This document shows, piece after piece, positions 38,604 to 49,905 of a stretch of DNA of 64,000 bases (position 1 is its first letter; each line of letters starts with the position of its first letter). This DNA is from Stenotrophomonas sp. UBA2302 (lineage in GTDB: Bacteria > Pseudomonadota > Gammaproteobacteria > Xanthomonadales > Xanthomonadaceae), in the NCBI GenBank assembly GCA_002345545.1, contig DDVW01000064.1, forward strand, positions 27,410 through 91,409, read 5' to 3'. Below the pieces are notes generated by a model, which saw nothing but the letters and a program-made list of their open reading frames with translations, was not told where the DNA came from and made no database searches. Both the position numbers and the translations under genes were made by a program.

Positions 38604-40286
38604 TCAGCCCTGGGCGGGCGCATCACGCAGTTCGCGGCGCAGGATCTTGCCGACGTTGGTCTTGGGCAGTTCCGTGCGGAACTCGACGATGCGCGGGTGC
38701 TTGTAACCGGTTAGGTTGGCGCGGGCGAAGTCCTTGACCTGCTCCGCGGTGAGGTTGGGGTCCTTCTTGACGATGACCACCTTCACCGCCTCGCCGGACT
38801 TCTCGCTGGGTACACCGACCGCAGCCACTTCCAGCACGCCGGGCATCATCGCGATGACGTCCTCGACCTCGTTGGGGTACACGTTGAAACCGGACACCAG
38901 GATCATGTCCTTCTTGCGGTCGACGATATAGAAGAAGCCCTTCTCGTCCATGCGCGCCATGTCGCCGGTATGCAGCCAGCCATCGGCATCCATCGCCTTG
39001 GCGGTTTCGTCGGGACGGTGCCAGTAGCCCTTCATCACCTGCGGGCCGCGGATGCACAGTTCACCGACCTCGCCCATGGGCAGCGTCTGGCCGTCATCGT
39101 TCTTGATGCAGGCGTCAGTGGAGGGAATCGGCAGGCCGATGGAGCCGTTGTATTCCTTCAGGTCCAGCGGGTTGATGCAGGCGGCCGGCGAGGTTTCGGT
39201 CAGGCCGTAAGCCTCGATCAGCGGCACGCCCGTGGTCTTCTTCCAGCGCTCGGCCACCGACCGTTGCACGGCCATGCCGCCGCCGAGGGTGACCTTGAGG
39301 CCGGAGAAATCCACCTCGTCGAAACCGGGGGTGTTGAGCAATCCGTTGAACAGCGTGTTGACGCCGGTGATGGCGGTGAAACGGTTGTTCCTGAGCTCCT
39401 TGACGAAGCCCTTCATGTCACGCGGATTGGTGATCAGATAGTTCAACGCGCCGATCTTCATGAAGACCAGTCCGTTCGCGGTCAACGCGAAGATATGGTA
39501 GAGCGGCAGCGCGGTGATGATCACTTCCTTGCCCGGTTCCACACCCGAACCGCTGATCCATGCCGAGGCCTGCTGCATGTTCGCCACCAGATTGCGGTGG
39601 GTGAGCATGGCGCCCTTGGCCACGCCGGTGGTGCCGCCGGTGTACTGCAGGAAAGCGATGTCGTCATGGTCGACCTCGACCACCGGCATCGCATGGCGCT
39701 TGCCCAGTGCCAGCGCCTCCTTGAAACGGATCGCTCCCTTGAGGTGGTAGTCGGGCACCATCTTCTTCACGTACTTGAGCACGAAGTTGATGAGCGGTCC
39801 CTTAGGGAAGCCCAGCATGTCGCCCAGCCCGGTGGTGATGACCTGCCGGACCGGGGTCTCGGCGATCACCTGCTCCACGGTGGAGCCGAAGTTGTCCACC
39901 ACCACCAGCGCCGCGACGTCGGCATCCACCAGCTGGTGCTTGAGCTCACGGGCGGTATACAGCGGGTTGACGTTCACCACCGTCAACCCGGCACGCAGGA
40001 TGCCGAAGGTGGCGATCGGATACTGCAGGCAGTTGGGCATCATCACCGCGACGCGGTCACCCTTCTTGAGCTGCAGCTCTCCCAGCAGGTAGGAGGCGAA
40101 CTGGGTGACCAGCGCGTCGGTCTCGCCGTAGGTCAGTGTCTTGCCGAAGTTGGAATAGGCGGGGCGATCACGGAACTTGGCGACAGAAGCGTCAAATACC
40201 GCCGTGACGGAGCGGAACTCGTCAACGTCGATCTCGGCCGGTACGCCTGCCGGATAACTCTGCAGCCAGGGACGTTCCTGATTCAT
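38604..40286 (-). CDS. rpfB: Long-chain fatty acid--CoA ligase RpfB (FadD-like)
   Basis: A 560-residue AMP-forming acyl-CoA synthetase. It has the P-loop-like YTGGTTGVAKGAMLTHRN, the adenylation motif EAYGLTETSPA, the hinge region DGWLHTGDMARMDEKGFFYIVDRKKDMI, and the catalytic Lys near the C-terminus (PKTNVGKILRREL). In Xanthomonas, RpfB activates DSF and related fatty acids and so turns the signal over. The ATG at 40286 follows GGAGGGGAAA. It precedes rpfF in the same direction, with 157 bases and a hairpin between. Confidence 0.93.
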   Translation of the reverse strand: MNQERPWLQSYPAGVPAEIDVDEFRSVTAVFDASVAKFRDRPAYSNFGKTLTYGETDALVTQFASYLLGELQLKKGDRVAVMMPNCLQYPIATFGILRAGLTVVNVNPLYTARELKHQLVDADVAALVVVDNFGSTVEQVIAETPVRQVITTGLGDMLGFPKGPLINFVLKYVKKMVPDYHLKGAIRFKEALALGKRHAMPVVEVDHDDIAFLQYTGGTTGVAKGAMLTHRNLVANMQQASAWISGSGVEPGKEVIITALPLYHIFALTANGLVFMKIGALNYLITNPRDMKGFVKELRNNRFTAITGVNTLFNGLLNTPGFDEVDFSGLKVTLGGGMAVQRSVAERWKKTTGVPLIEAYGLTETSPAACINPLDLKEYNGSIGLPIPSTDACIKNDDGQTLPMGEVGELCIRGPQVMKGYWHRPDETAKAMDADGWLHTGDMARMDEKGFFYIVDRKKDMILVSGFNVYPNEVEDVIAMMPGVLEVAAVGVPSEKSGEAVKVVIVKKDPNLTAEQVKDFARANLTGYKHPRIVEFRTELPKTNVGKILRRELRDAPAQG

Positions 40287-40391
40287 TTTCCCCTCCAGGA
40301 AATGGATATGGTCTAGTGGACTTGCCCGGCCTTCACACTTCAGGCCGCTGCTTGCAGCATACCGTTCAGAATGGAAAAGGCGAAGGGAGAT

Positions 40392-40841
40392 ATGGGTCGA
40401 TTTGTAGTCAATTGCATTCTTTCGGGGCTGATCGTGCTCGGGTTGGCGGCTTGTACGGCCGAACCCCCCGAGCAGCGGCTGCGGCAGACGGTGATGGCGA
40501 TGCAGGAGGCGGTCGAGTCGGGTGATGCCGGCGACTTCATGGCATCGGTATCGCCGGATTTCGTGGGCAACAACGGGCTCGACCACGACGCGCTGGAGCG
40601 GATGCTCAAGGCGCAGTTGCTGCTCAACAGCAAGGTGGGCCTGCAGACCGGGCCGCTGACGGTGCAGATGGGGGAGGCGATGGATACGGCGACGGTCCGC
40701 TTCACTGTACTGATGGCCGGCGGCAGCGGACGGTTCCTGCCCGAGCGCGGCCAGATGCAGGAGATCGTCAGCGGCTGGCGCGACGAGCAGGGGCAATGGC
40801 GCGTTTACAGTGCCGAATGGGAGCCGGTCGGGGCGCGTTGA
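40392..40841 (+). CDS. Small predicted lipoprotein, NTF2-like
   Basis: A 149-residue protein with a lipoprotein signal ending LGLAAC (Cys near 21), then about 120 residues of alpha+beta sequence (LRQTVMAMQEAVESGDAGDFMASVSPDFVG and WRDEQGQWRVYSAEW). The pattern looks like a nuclear-transport-factor-2-type fold, often found in uncharacterised Xanthomonadaceae lipoproteins. GGGAGAT precedes the ATG at 40392. It diverges from rpfB and converges on the gcd pseudogene. The function is unknown. Confidence 0.75.
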   Translation: MGRFVVNCILSGLIVLGLAACTAEPPEQRLRQTVMAMQEAVESGDAGDFMASVSPDFVGNNGLDHDALERMLKAQLLLNSKVGLQTGPLTVQMGEAMDTATVRFTVLMAGGSGRFLPERGQMQEIVSGWRDEQGQWRVYSAEWEPVGAR

Positions 40842-40862
40842 GCGTCCCGGACCGCTTCTGCT

Positions 40863-43234
40863 TCACTGCGGTTTGGCCGGGTCCAGTGCGAAGGCGATGA
40901 CGTAGTCGCCGACTTCCCTGGAATACGCCGCACCACCGGCGGAAACGACGATGTACTGCCGGCCGGTCTGCGGGGATATGTATGTCATCGGGGTGGCGCT
41001 GGAGCCGACCGGCAACGGGTGCTTCCATAGTTCCCTGCCGGTAGCGGCGTCGTAGGCACGCAGGTAGTAGTCCTGGGTGCCGGCAAAGAACACCAGGCCG
41101 CCGGCGGTGACGATGTTGCCGCCATAGGTGGGCATGCCGATCGGCATCGGCAGGTGCAGCCTGATCCCGAGCGGGCCGAGTTGCTCGGCGGTGCCGGCGG
41201 GGACCTGCCAGGCGATCTTGCGGGTGGCGAGATCCACCGCGGTCAGCGTGCCGTAGGGCGGCTGTGCGCAGGGGACGCCCAGCGGCGACATCCACATGAA
41301 GGAATCGGCGGCATACGGCGTGCCCAGCTGGGGCGAGGCGCCGCTGTGGCCATTGCTGTCCTTCGCCGCCGGGTCGTTGAAGCGGTTGCGCGGAATCAGC
41401 CGGTAACGGCTGGGGATGCGGATATCGGTGACGTAGGCCATCTGGTTGTGGCTGTCCACCGACACGCTGCCCCAGTTCAATCCGCCCAGATTGCCGGGCT
41501 GCTGGATGGCACGTTGCAGGCCGATCGGGGTGAAGTCGCCGTCGTAGCGCAGCTGCCGGAACTGGATGCGACAGATCAGCTGGTCGAACAGCGTCATGCC
41601 CCACATTTTGGTTTCATCCAGACGCATCGCGCCGATCGTCGGCATGCCGACCGAATACGGTTGCGTGGGCGAGAGCCGCTCTTCCGGTACCGCGCCGTTC
41701 TGCGGGACCGGCTTCTCCGCCACCTCGGCAAGGAGCACGCCGGTGGCGCGGTTGAGCAGGAACAGCTGCCCGCGCTTGGTCGCCTGCAGCACCGCGGGCG
41801 TGCCATCGGCCAGATCGACCAGGGCCGGCTGGCTGGCCAGGTCGTAGTCCCAGATATCGTGGTGGACGGTCTGGAATTTCCAGCGCTCGCGGCCTGTGGT
41901 GATATCCAGCGCCACCAGCGAGGCGTTGTAGTCCTCGGCGCCCGGTGGGCGGCCCATGCCGAAATAGTCCGGCGTGGCATTGCCCAGCGGCACATAGACC
42001 AGACCGAGCGCGTCATCGTAGGCTGCGGTCGTCCACATGTTCGGCGTGCCGCGGGTATAGGTCTGGCCTTCCGGCGGCAGCGCGGTGATGGCTGGGTTGC
42101 CCAGATCCCACGCCCATAGCAGTGCGTCGGTGTTCACGTCGAAGGCGCGGATCACGCCGGAAGGCTCGCCACGCTCACGGTTGTCCAGCACCCAGCCACC
42201 GACCACCACGCGGTCGCGCGCCACCAGCGGTGCGGAGGTCTGGAAATAGAAGCCGGGTTTGACCGGGCCCATGCCGGCCTGCAGGTCGACCATGCCGTTC
42301 TGGCCGAAACCGGGGCAGGGCTGGCCGGTGCCAGCGTCCAGGGCGATCAGGCGGGCATCGAGTGTGGTCTGGATGATGCGTTCGCGGCAGATTGCCGGGG
42401 TCGGGGCTGCTTTCGTCGCGTCGGCATTGATGCCTGCTTCGGGAACGACAGCGGCGGCGTCTGCCGCCTTATCCGGGCTGCGGTAGAAGCCGAGGCCGCG
42501 GCAGCGTTGCCACATCGGTGCATTGACCTTCGGGTCGAACTTCCAGCGCGGTTGCCCGCTGTCGGCATCGATGGCGATGATGCGGTTGTTGCGTGTGCAG
42601 CTGTACAGGGTGTTGCCGATCTGCAGTGGCGTGTTCTGGTCATCGCCCGGGCCGGTGTCACCGGTGCGCAGCGTCCATACCGGCTTGAGCTGGCTGACGT
42701 TGTCGCGGTTGATCTGGTTGTAGGGAGCAAAGTGCAGCCCGGCGGTGGTACGCGCATACGCCGACCATTCGGAACGGGCGTTGTCGGCAGCTGGCGCGCG
42801 CCAGGCATCGGTGGCGATCAGGGCACCGTGCGGCACAAAGGCCATGCCCACGCCGATGACAACAGCCAGCAGGCAGAGGCCGCCGGGGCGATGCGCCACG
42901 CTGCCTTGCTCCGATCCATGCCCGGTGCGGCAGGCGCCAGCATCATTGCCAGCGCGGCCACCGCAAACGGCACCACCAGCCGCGGAAACAAAGGCCAGAA
43001 ATTGAAGCCGCCTTCCCACACGGCCCAGGGGACGGTGAGCAGCGCGGCGAGCAAGGCGATCACCGCACCGCTGCGCCGGCCAATAAACAGCTGTATGCCG
43101 GCAATGACGTAGGCGATGCCCAGCACAAGGTAGTACCCGCTGCCGCCAAGCGTGGCCAGCCAGATACCGCCGACCAGCAATCCCGCGCCCACCAGAGCCA
43201 GTGCGATGGCGAACAGCTTCTGCAGCAGCTTCAT
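40863..43234 (-). pseudogene. gcd: Membrane-bound PQQ glucose dehydrogenase gene with a one-base frameshift
   Basis: The gene starts at 43234 (MKLLQKLFAIALALVGAGLL, after GGAG). It encodes several membrane helices, then loses frame near 42885-42888. The coding strand has four C residues there (CGCCCCGGCGG); with five the protein would read WRIAPGGLCLLAVVIGVGMAF and continue into the downstream frame. The C-terminal part is the full quinoprotein propeller: WSAYARTTAGLHFAPYNQIN, QRCRGLGFYR, TSAPLVARDRVVVGGWV, NMWTTAAYDD and WKHPLPVGSSATPMTY. This enzyme oxidises glucose to gluconate in the periplasm and feeds ubiquinone. The length is 2372 bases, one short of 791 codons. It may be a phase-variable tract, a true pseudogene or a sequence error. 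Confidence 0.85.
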
Positions 43235-43529
43235 GGGAACTCCGATCCGCAGGGCAGGGAACAGTTCCGGCAATGGTGTGTCGGCCGGTGTGGAGGGCGT
43301 GTCATGCTGCGATCGCTGCGCAGGTGACCGGTGCAGGCCTCAGCAGACACGGCCTCGCCTTTGATCCATGTGCCGGCAAGGGCGGTACCGCTTCCATCGG
43401 CGCTGCCACCGCCCCAACTGGAACAATGGCGCCGCAGCAGTGTTTCCGCCACGGCGCCGTTTTCAACCTCCTGTCCGCGACACGTCCGTGTCCGGGATGG
43501 AGCGGAATTTCCGCTCCTTCAAGGCGCGG

Positions 43530-46283
43530 TCAAGCGGCCTCCTTCGCCGCCAACTGGCGCAGTACGTACTGCAGCAGGCCGCCATTGCGGAAGTATTCGA
43601 CCTCTTTGGGCGTGAGCAGCAGCACCGTGGCAGTGAAGATCTTGCGGGTGCCATCGGCCCGGGTGGCGGTGACCGTGGCGGTCCTGGCCTTGCCGTCGTC
43701 CAGACCGGTAATATCAAAGGTCTCGGTGCCGTCCAGTCCCAGCGACGTGGCGCTTTCGCCCTCGCGGAACTGCAGCGGCAATACGCCCATGCCGACCAGA
43801 TTGGAGCGGTGGATGCGTTCGAAGCTCTCGGCGATCACCGCCTTCACCCCCAGCAGGTTGGTGCCCTTGGCCGCCCAGTCGCGCGAGGAGCCGGTGCCGT
43901 ACTCCTTGCCGGCGATCACCACCAGCGGCACGCCGGCGGCCTTGTATTTCATCGCCGCGTCGTAGATGGGCATTTTTTCCGGCGGGGTGCTGCCGAAATA
44001 CAGCGTGTTGCCGCCTTCCTCGCCATTGAAGAAGCGGTTCTTGATGCGGATGTTGGCGAAGGTGCCGCGCACCATCACATCGTCGTTGCCGCGGCGGCTG
44101 CCGTAGCTGTTGAAGTCGGCCGGCTGCACGCCGCGCGACTGCAGGAAACGGCCGGCCGGCGAATCGGCCTTGATGTTGCCGGCCGGAGAGATGTGGTCGG
44201 TGGTGATCGAGTCGCCGAACAGGCCCAGCACGCGTGCGCCGTGGATATCGGCAATCGTGCCGACCTGCATGGTCATGCCGTCGAAATAGGGCGGGTTCTT
44301 GATGTAGGTGGAGGAACTGTCCCAGTCGTAGATTTCACCCTCCGGCGAGGCCATCGCGTTCCAGCGGCTGTCCCCCTTGAACACGTCGGCGTAGTTTTGC
44401 GCGAACAGCTCCGGGCCGACGGTGGCGGCGATGGTGTCGCCGATCTCCTTGTTGCTGGGCCAGATGTCGCGCAGGTAGACGTCGTTGCCGTCGCGGTCCT
44501 TGCCCAAGGGCTCGCGGGTGAGGTCGATGTCGACGGTGCCGGCAATGGCGTAGGCGACCACCAGCGGCGGGGAGGCCAGGTAGTTCATCTTCACCTCGGC
44601 GTGGATGCGGCCCTCGAAGTTGCGGTTGCCCGACAGTACCGAGGCCACGGCCAGATCGTTGGCGGCGATGCCCCTGGAGACCGCATCGGGCAGCGGCCCG
44701 GAGTTGCCGATACAGGTGGTGCAGCCATAACCGACCACATAGAAGCCGAGCGCTTCCAGGTCATCCATCACCCCTGCTTTCTTCAGGTAGTCGGTGACCA
44801 CCAGCGAACCCGGGCCGAGCGAGGTCTTCACCCACGGTGCGGCCTTCAGGCCCTTGGCTACCGCATTGCGCGCGAGCAGACCGGCACCCAGCATCACCGC
44901 CGGGTTGGAGGTGTTGGTGCAGGAGGTGATGGCGGCGATCACCACCGAGCCGTCACACAGATGGTGTTCGCCGTCGTCGAGGGTGATCTTCGATACCGGC
45001 TTGGCTGCCAGATGAGTGGCCTGCGGCTGGTCGCCCCCCTCGGCGGCCAGTTCCTGTACCGCGCAACCGGTCTTGCGGTGGGCGACGAAGCCGGTGACGT
45101 TGCTGTTGAAGTTCTGCTTCATGTCCTCCAGCAGCACGCGGTCCTGCGGGCGCTTGGGGCCGGCCAGCGACGGCTTGACCGTGGCCATGTCCAGCTCGAC
45201 CACCGAGGAGTAGCTGGCTTCGGGCTGACCCGGCTCGTGCCACAGGCCCTGGACCTTGGCGTAGGCCTCCACCAGTGCTATCTGCGCCTCGCTGCGGCCG
45301 GACAGGCGCAGGTAGCGGATGGCCTCGGCATCGACCGGGAAGATGCCGCAGGTGGCGCCGTATTCGGGCGACATGTTGCCGATGGTGGCGCGGTCGGCCA
45401 GCGGCAGGTGCTGCAGGCCGTCACCGAAGAATTCGACGAACTTCCCGACCACGCCGTGCTGGCGCAGCATCTGGGTGACGGTCAGCACCAGGTCGGTGGC
45501 GGTCGCGCCTTCGGGTAGCCGGCCGCTGAGTTTGAAGCCGACCACCTGCGGGATCAGCATCGAGGAGGGCTGGCCCAGCATCGCCGCTTCGGCTTCGATA
45601 CCGCCTACGCCCCAGCCGAGCACGCCGATGCCGTTGATCATGGTGGTGTGGCTGTCGGTGCCGAACACGGTGTCCGGGAAGGCCCAGGTCTGGCCGTCGA
45701 TCTCGCACTCCATCACCACGCGCGCCAGATGCTCCAGGTTCACCTGATGGACGATGCCGGTGTTGGGCGGGACCACCTTGAAGTTGCCGAATGCGTTCTG
45801 GCCCCAGCGCAGGAAGCTGTAGCGCTCGCGGTTGCGCTCGAACTCGATCTTGCCGTTGAGGTCCAGCGCATCGGGACGGCCGAACACGTCCACCTGCACC
45901 GAGTGGTCGATCACCAGTTCCGAGGGAATCTGCGGATTGATCTGCCCGGCGCGGCCGCCCAGCCTGACCACCGCATCGCGCATTGCCGCCAGGTCGACCA
46001 CGCAGGGCACGCCGGTGAAATCCTGCAGCACCACGCGCGCCGGCATGAAGGCGATCTCGGTGGCCGGCTCGGCTGCGGGATTCCACCTCGCCACCGCCTC
46101 GATGTGTTCCGGGCCGACGGTATGGCCGCCATCCTCATGCCGGAGCAGGTTCTCCAGCAGGATTTTCATCGAATAGGGCAGGCGGGAAATGTCGAACTTC
46201 TGGCCGAGCCTGGGCAGGCTGCAGTAGGTGTACTGCCGGCCACCAACGTCCAGTTGGCTGCGGGTGGAGAAGGAATCGTTCAT
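43530..46283 (-). CDS. acnA: Aconitate hydratase A (RpfA)
   Basis: A 917-residue aconitase of the AcnA/IRP type, interconverting citrate and isocitrate. The [4Fe-4S] ligands are in [15 protein letters not shown] and [13 protein letters not shown]. Other landmarks are [46 protein letters not shown], and in the C-terminal swivel domain [16 protein letters not shown] with [20 protein letters not shown]. In X. campestris this gene is rpfA, described as affecting extracellular enzymes and iron homeostasis. It points away from the vapBC-acnB unit. Confidence 0.96.
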   Translation of the reverse strand: MNDSFSTRSQLDVGGRQYTYCSLPRLGQKFDISRLPYSMKILLENLLRHEDGGHTVGPEHIEAVARWNPAAEPATEIAFMPARVVLQDFTGVPCVVDLAAMRDAVVRLGGRAGQINPQIPSELVIDHSVQVDVFGRPDALDLNGKIEFERNRERYSFLRWGQNAFGNFKVVPPNTGIVHQVNLEHLARVVMECEIDGQTWAFPDTVFGTDSHTTMINGIGVLGWGVGGIEAEAAMLGQPSSMLIPQVVGFKLSGRLPEGATATDLVLTVTQMLRQHGVVGKFVEFFGDGLQHLPLADRATIGNMSPEYGATCGIFPVDAEAIRYLRLSGRSEAQIALVEAYAKVQGLWHEPGQPEASYSSVVELDMATVKPSLAGPKRPQDRVLLEDMKQNFNSNVTGFVAHRKTGCAVQELAAEGGDQPQATHLAAKPVSKITLDDGEHHLCDGSVVIAAITSCTNTSNPAVMLGAGLLARNAVAKGLKAAPWVKTSLGPGSLVVTDYLKKAGVMDDLEALGFYVVGYGCTTCIGNSGPLPDAVSRGIAANDLAVASVLSGNRNFEGRIHAEVKMNYLASPPLVVAYAIAGTVDIDLTREPLGKDRDGNDVYLRDIWPSNKEIGDTIAATVGPELFAQNYADVFKGDSRWNAMASPEGEIYDWDSSSTYIKNPPYFDGMTMQVGTIADIHGARVLGLFGDSITTDHISPAGNIKADSPAGRFLQSRGVQPADFNSYGSRRGNDDVMVRGTFANIRIKNRFFNGEEGGNTLYFGSTPPEKMPIYDAAMKYKAAGVPLVVIAGKEYGTGSSRDWAAKGTNLLGVKAVIAESFERIHRSNLVGMGVLPLQFREGESATSLGLDGTETFDITGLDDGKARTATVTATRADGTRKIFTATVLLLTPKEVEYFRNGGLLQYVLRQLAAKEAA

Positions 46284-46500
46284 ACGGCTTTGCTCCTCTT
46301 CTTACAGATGGCTGGCGGCGACCGTGGGGTGTCGCGCGTGCTTTCCGGGCTGGCTCTGGCGGGGACGCCGTTCCGAGTATGGACGCGGTATCCGGCGGCG
46401 GCCATGTCATGGGTTCAGTCTAGGCAGCGGTTTGTTGCGCTTTTGTAATGGGGCCGCTGACTCAGGCCGCAGGGAGTGGTTCGGGAAGACCGGGGCGGGT

Positions 46501-46539
46501 TTGGGTATGCCGCTGCGGGTATGTATAATTCATGCATAC
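46501..46539 (+). promoter_or_regulatory. vapBC promoter and operator
   Basis: TTGGGT (46501-46506) and a perfect TATAAT (46524-46529) are 17 bases apart. The -10 box lies inside an inverted repeat, GTATG at 46519-46523 and CATAC at 46535-46539, eleven bases apart. This is where an AbrB-type antitoxin would bind to repress its own operon. Confidence 0.7.
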
Positions 46540-46554
46540 TTCGCTGGAGGTCCC

Positions 46555-46788
46555 ATGGAAGCCACCGTTGCCGAACGCGGACAGATCACCCTGCCCAAGG
46601 CCGTGCGTGATGCATTGGGCCTGACCAAGGGCACGCTGCTGAAGGTCGAACTGGACGGCAGCCGCATCATCCTGCGCAAGAGTGTGGACGACGCCATCTC
46701 CCGCGCGCGCGGCAAGTTCGCGCTGGACGGTTTCGAATCGGCCGAGCAGGCCGTGCATACCGTCCGTGACGAGACCGGCGAGGCATGA
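46555..46788 (+). CDS. vapB: AbrB/MazE-type antitoxin of a VapBC module
   Basis: A 77-residue protein. The N-terminal swapped-hairpin AbrB DNA-binding domain reads EATVAERGQITLPKAVRDAL and GTLLKVELDGSRIILRK. The C-terminal tail ([22 protein letters not shown]) should wrap the toxin. It precedes and overlaps the PIN-domain gene by four bases (ATGA). TGGAGGTCCC is a strong ribosome binding site. Confidence 0.9.
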   Translation: MEATVAERGQITLPKAVRDALGLTKGTLLKVELDGSRIILRKSVDDAISRARGKFALDGFESAEQAVHTVRDETGEA

Positions 46789-47183
46789 TCGCCGTCGACT
46801 CCCCGGTCCTGATCGAGCTGCTCAGCGACGGCCCGCGCGCCGATGCGGTGGAAGCCTGCCTGCGGCAGGCGCTGGTCGGTGGCCGGGTGGTCGTATGCGG
46901 CACCACGCTGGCCGAGATCTGTGCCTCGCTGCGCGGCGGCGCCGAGGTGCAGGAGGCGCTGGAGGAAATGGGCGTCCATTTCAACGCGCTGGAAGCCAAA
47001 TCCGCGTTGCGCGCCGGCGAGATGCACCGCCGCCACCGCCAGCGCAGCGGTGACACCCGCCGCATCGACGATTTCATGGTCGGCGCCCATGCGCTGCTGC
47101 AATGCGACGGCCTGATCACCTGGAACGACACGTTTTATCGCGATTACTTCAAGGGCTTGAAGCTGATCGTGCCGCAAGCCTGA
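46785..47183 (+). CDS. vapC: VapC toxin, PIN-domain ribonuclease
   Basis: A 132-residue PIN-domain protein. The acidic active-site residues expected for the metal site are Asp5 ([13 protein letters not shown]), Glu44 ([10 protein letters not shown]), Asp95/Asp96 ([14 protein letters not shown]) and Asp115 (ITWNDTFY). VapC toxins cut tRNAs or rRNA and are neutralised by VapB. The pair sits between the two aconitase genes and ends 37 bases before acnB, so acnB may receive transcription from the autoregulated vapBC promoter. Confidence 0.9.
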   Translation: MIAVDSPVLIELLSDGPRADAVEACLRQALVGGRVVVCGTTLAEICASLRGGAEVQEALEEMGVHFNALEAKSALRAGEMHRRHRQRSGDTRRIDDFMVGAHALLQCDGLITWNDTFYRDYFKGLKLIVPQA

Positions 47184-47220
47184 GCCCACCCATTCTCAAA
47201 CCGTACCCCCGGGAGTTGTC

Positions 47221-49812
47221 ATGTTGGAAGCCTATCGCCACCACGTAGCCGAGCGCGCCGCGCTTGGCATCCCGCCGCTGCCGCTAACTGCACAGCAGAC
47301 GGCCGATGTCATCGAGCTGCTGAAGAATCCGCCGGCCGGTGAGGCCGAGTTCCTGGTCGAGCTGATCACCCACCGCGTGCCGGCCGGTGTCGACGACGCC
47401 GCCAAGGTCAAGGCTTCGTACCTGGCCGCCATCGCCTTCGGTACCGAAAAGAACGCGCTGATCAGCCGCGCGCGCGCCACCGAACTGCTGGGCACCATGC
47501 TGGGCGGTTACAACGTCGCCCCGCTGATCCAGCTGCTGGACGACGCCGAAGTCGGCACCATCGCCGCGGACGGTCTGAAGAAGACCCTGCTGGTGTTCGA
47601 TGCCTTCCACGACGTGCAGGAAAAGGCCAAGGCCGGCAACGCCAACGCCCAGGGCGTGATGCAGAGCTGGGCCGACGCCGAGTGGTTCACCTCCAACCCG
47701 GAAGTGCCGCAGAGCCTGACCGTCACCGTGTTCAAGGTGCCGGGCGAGACCAACACCGACGACCTGTCACCGGCCCCGGATGCCACCACCCGCCCGGACA
47801 TTCCGATGCACGCGCTGGCGATGCTGAAGAACAAGCGCGACGATGCGCCGTTCGTGCCGGAAGAAGACGGCAAGCGCGGCCCGATCCAGGAAATCCTGTC
47901 GCTGAAGGACAAGGGCAACCTGGTCGCCTATGTTGGTGACGTGGTCGGTACCGGTTCCTCGCGCAAGTCGGCCACCAACAGCGTGCTGTGGTGGACCGGT
48001 GACGACATCCCGTTCATCCCGAACAAGCGTGCCGGTGGCGTCTGCCTGGGTTCGAAGATCGCGCCGATCTTCTACAACACCATGGAAGATGCCGGCGCGC
48101 TGCCGATCGAGCTGGACGTGTCGCAGATGAACCACGGCGACGTGGTCGAGCTGCGTCCATACGAAGGCAAGGCGCTGAAGAACGGCGAAGTGATCGCCGA
48201 ATTCCAGGTCAAGAGCGACGTGCTGTTTGACGAAGTGCGCGCCGGTGGCCGCATCCCGTTGATCATCGGCCGCGGCCTGACCGCCAAGGCGCGCGAAGCG
48301 CTGGGTCTGCCGGTCACCGATCTGTTCCGCCAGCCCACCGCCCCGGTCGACACCGGCAAGGGCTTCAGCCTGGCGCAGAAGATGGTGGGCCGCGCCTGCG
48401 GTCTGCCGGAAGGCCAGGGCGTGCGCCCGGGTGCCTACTGCGAACCGAAGATGACCACCGTCGGCTCGCAGGACACCACCGGCCCGATGACCCGTGACGA
48501 GCTGAAGGACCTGGCCTGCCTGGGCTTCTCGGCCGACCTGGTGATGCAGTCGTTCTGCCATACCGCCGCCTATCCGAAGCCGGTGGATGTGAAGACCCAC
48601 CACACCCTGCCGGAATTCATCTCCACCCGTGGCGGCATCTCGCTGCGTCCGGGTGACGGCATCATCCACTCGTGGTTGAACCGCATGCTGCTGCCCGACA
48701 CCGTCGGCACCGGTGGCGATTCGCACACCCGTTTCCCGATCGGCATTTCCTTCCCGGCCGGTTCCGGCCTGGTGGCTTTCGCCGCCGCCACCGGCGTGAT
48801 GCCGCTGGATATGCCCGAGTCGGTGCTGGTACGCTTCAAGGGCAAGATGCAGCCGGGCGTGACCCTGCGTGATCTGGTCCACGCCATTCCGCTGTACGCG
48901 ATCAAGCAGGGCCTGCTGACCGTTGCCAAGCAGGGCAAGAAGAACATCTTCTCCGGCCGCATCCTCGAGATCGAAGGTCTGTCGGACCTGAAGATCGAGC
49001 AGGCTTTCGAACTGGCCGATGCCTCGGCCGAGCGTTCGGCTGCCGGTTGTGCAGTCAAGCTGGACAAGGCGCCGATCATCGAATACCTCAACAGCAACAT
49101 CACCCTGCTGAAGTGGATGATCGCCGAGGGTTACGCCGATGCCCGCACCCTGGCGCGCCGCATCGAGAAGATGGAACAGTGGCTGGCCGACCCGCAGCTG
49201 CTGGAAGCCGATGCCGACGCCGAGTACGCCGCGGTCATCGAGATCGACCTGGCCGAGATCGTCGAGCCGATCGTGTGCTGCCCGAACGATCCGGACGATG
49301 CCAAGACCCTGTCGGACGTGGCCGGTGCGCAGATCGATGAAGTGTTCATCGGTTCGTGCATGACCAACATCGGTCACTTCCGTGCCGCCGCCAAGCTGCT
49401 GGAAGGCAAGCGCGACATCCCGACCCGTCTGTGGATCGCGCCGCCGACCAAGATGGATGCCGCCGAGCTGACCAAGGAAGGCCACTACGGCACCTTCGGC
49501 GCCGCTGGCGCACGCATGGAAATGCCGGGCTGCTCGCTGTGCATGGGCAACCAGGCGCAGATCCGCGAAGGCTCCACTGCGATGTCGACCTCGACCCGCA
49601 ACTTCCCCAACCGCCTGGGCCGCAACACCAACGTGTACCTGGGTTCGGCCGAGCTGGCCGCGATCTGCTCGCGTCTGGGCCGCATCCCCAGCCGTGAGGA
49701 GTACATGGAAGCGGCCGGCGTGCTGGCCGGTGCCGGTGATTCGATCTACCGCTACATGAACTTCGACCAGATCCAGGAGTACCAGGACGTGGCCGATACC
49801 GTCACCGCCTGA
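47221..49812 (+). CDS. acnB: Aconitate hydratase B
   Basis: An 863-residue bifunctional aconitate hydratase 2 / 2-methylisocitrate dehydratase. It has the N-terminal HEAT-like AcnB domain ([22 protein letters not shown]), then the swivel domain ([20 protein letters not shown]) and the catalytic domains. The [4Fe-4S] cysteines are in [16 protein letters not shown] and [20 protein letters not shown]. It is the main tricarboxylic-acid-cycle aconitase in gammaproteobacteria such as E. coli. The start follows CGGGAGTTGTC. Confidence 0.97.
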   Translation: MLEAYRHHVAERAALGIPPLPLTAQQTADVIELLKNPPAGEAEFLVELITHRVPAGVDDAAKVKASYLAAIAFGTEKNALISRARATELLGTMLGGYNVAPLIQLLDDAEVGTIAADGLKKTLLVFDAFHDVQEKAKAGNANAQGVMQSWADAEWFTSNPEVPQSLTVTVFKVPGETNTDDLSPAPDATTRPDIPMHALAMLKNKRDDAPFVPEEDGKRGPIQEILSLKDKGNLVAYVGDVVGTGSSRKSATNSVLWWTGDDIPFIPNKRAGGVCLGSKIAPIFYNTMEDAGALPIELDVSQMNHGDVVELRPYEGKALKNGEVIAEFQVKSDVLFDEVRAGGRIPLIIGRGLTAKAREALGLPVTDLFRQPTAPVDTGKGFSLAQKMVGRACGLPEGQGVRPGAYCEPKMTTVGSQDTTGPMTRDELKDLACLGFSADLVMQSFCHTAAYPKPVDVKTHHTLPEFISTRGGISLRPGDGIIHSWLNRMLLPDTVGTGGDSHTRFPIGISFPAGSGLVAFAAATGVMPLDMPESVLVRFKGKMQPGVTLRDLVHAIPLYAIKQGLLTVAKQGKKNIFSGRILEIEGLSDLKIEQAFELADASAERSAAGCAVKLDKAPIIEYLNSNITLLKWMIAEGYADARTLARRIEKMEQWLADPQLLEADADAEYAAVIEIDLAEIVEPIVCCPNDPDDAKTLSDVAGAQIDEVFIGSCMTNIGHFRAAAKLLEGKRDIPTRLWIAPPTKMDAAELTKEGHYGTFGAAGARMEMPGCSLCMGNQAQIREGSTAMSTSTRNFPNRLGRNTNVYLGSAELAAICSRLGRIPSREEYMEAAGVLAGAGDSIYRYMNFDQIQEYQDVADTVTA

Positions 49813-49834
49813 AAGTGATGGTTGCGTAACAGCG

Positions 49835-49865
49835 GAAAGCCCGGCAATCGCCGGGCTTTCTTTTT
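49835..49865 (+). terminator. Intrinsic terminator of acnB
   Basis: A perfect 11-bp stem GAAAGCCCGGC / GCCGGGCTTTC, loop AATC, with a following T5 tract. Confidence 0.93.
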
Positions 49866-49905
49866 GTCCGTGCACCGATATCGCAGCGGCTGTGCAGATG
49901 GATCT

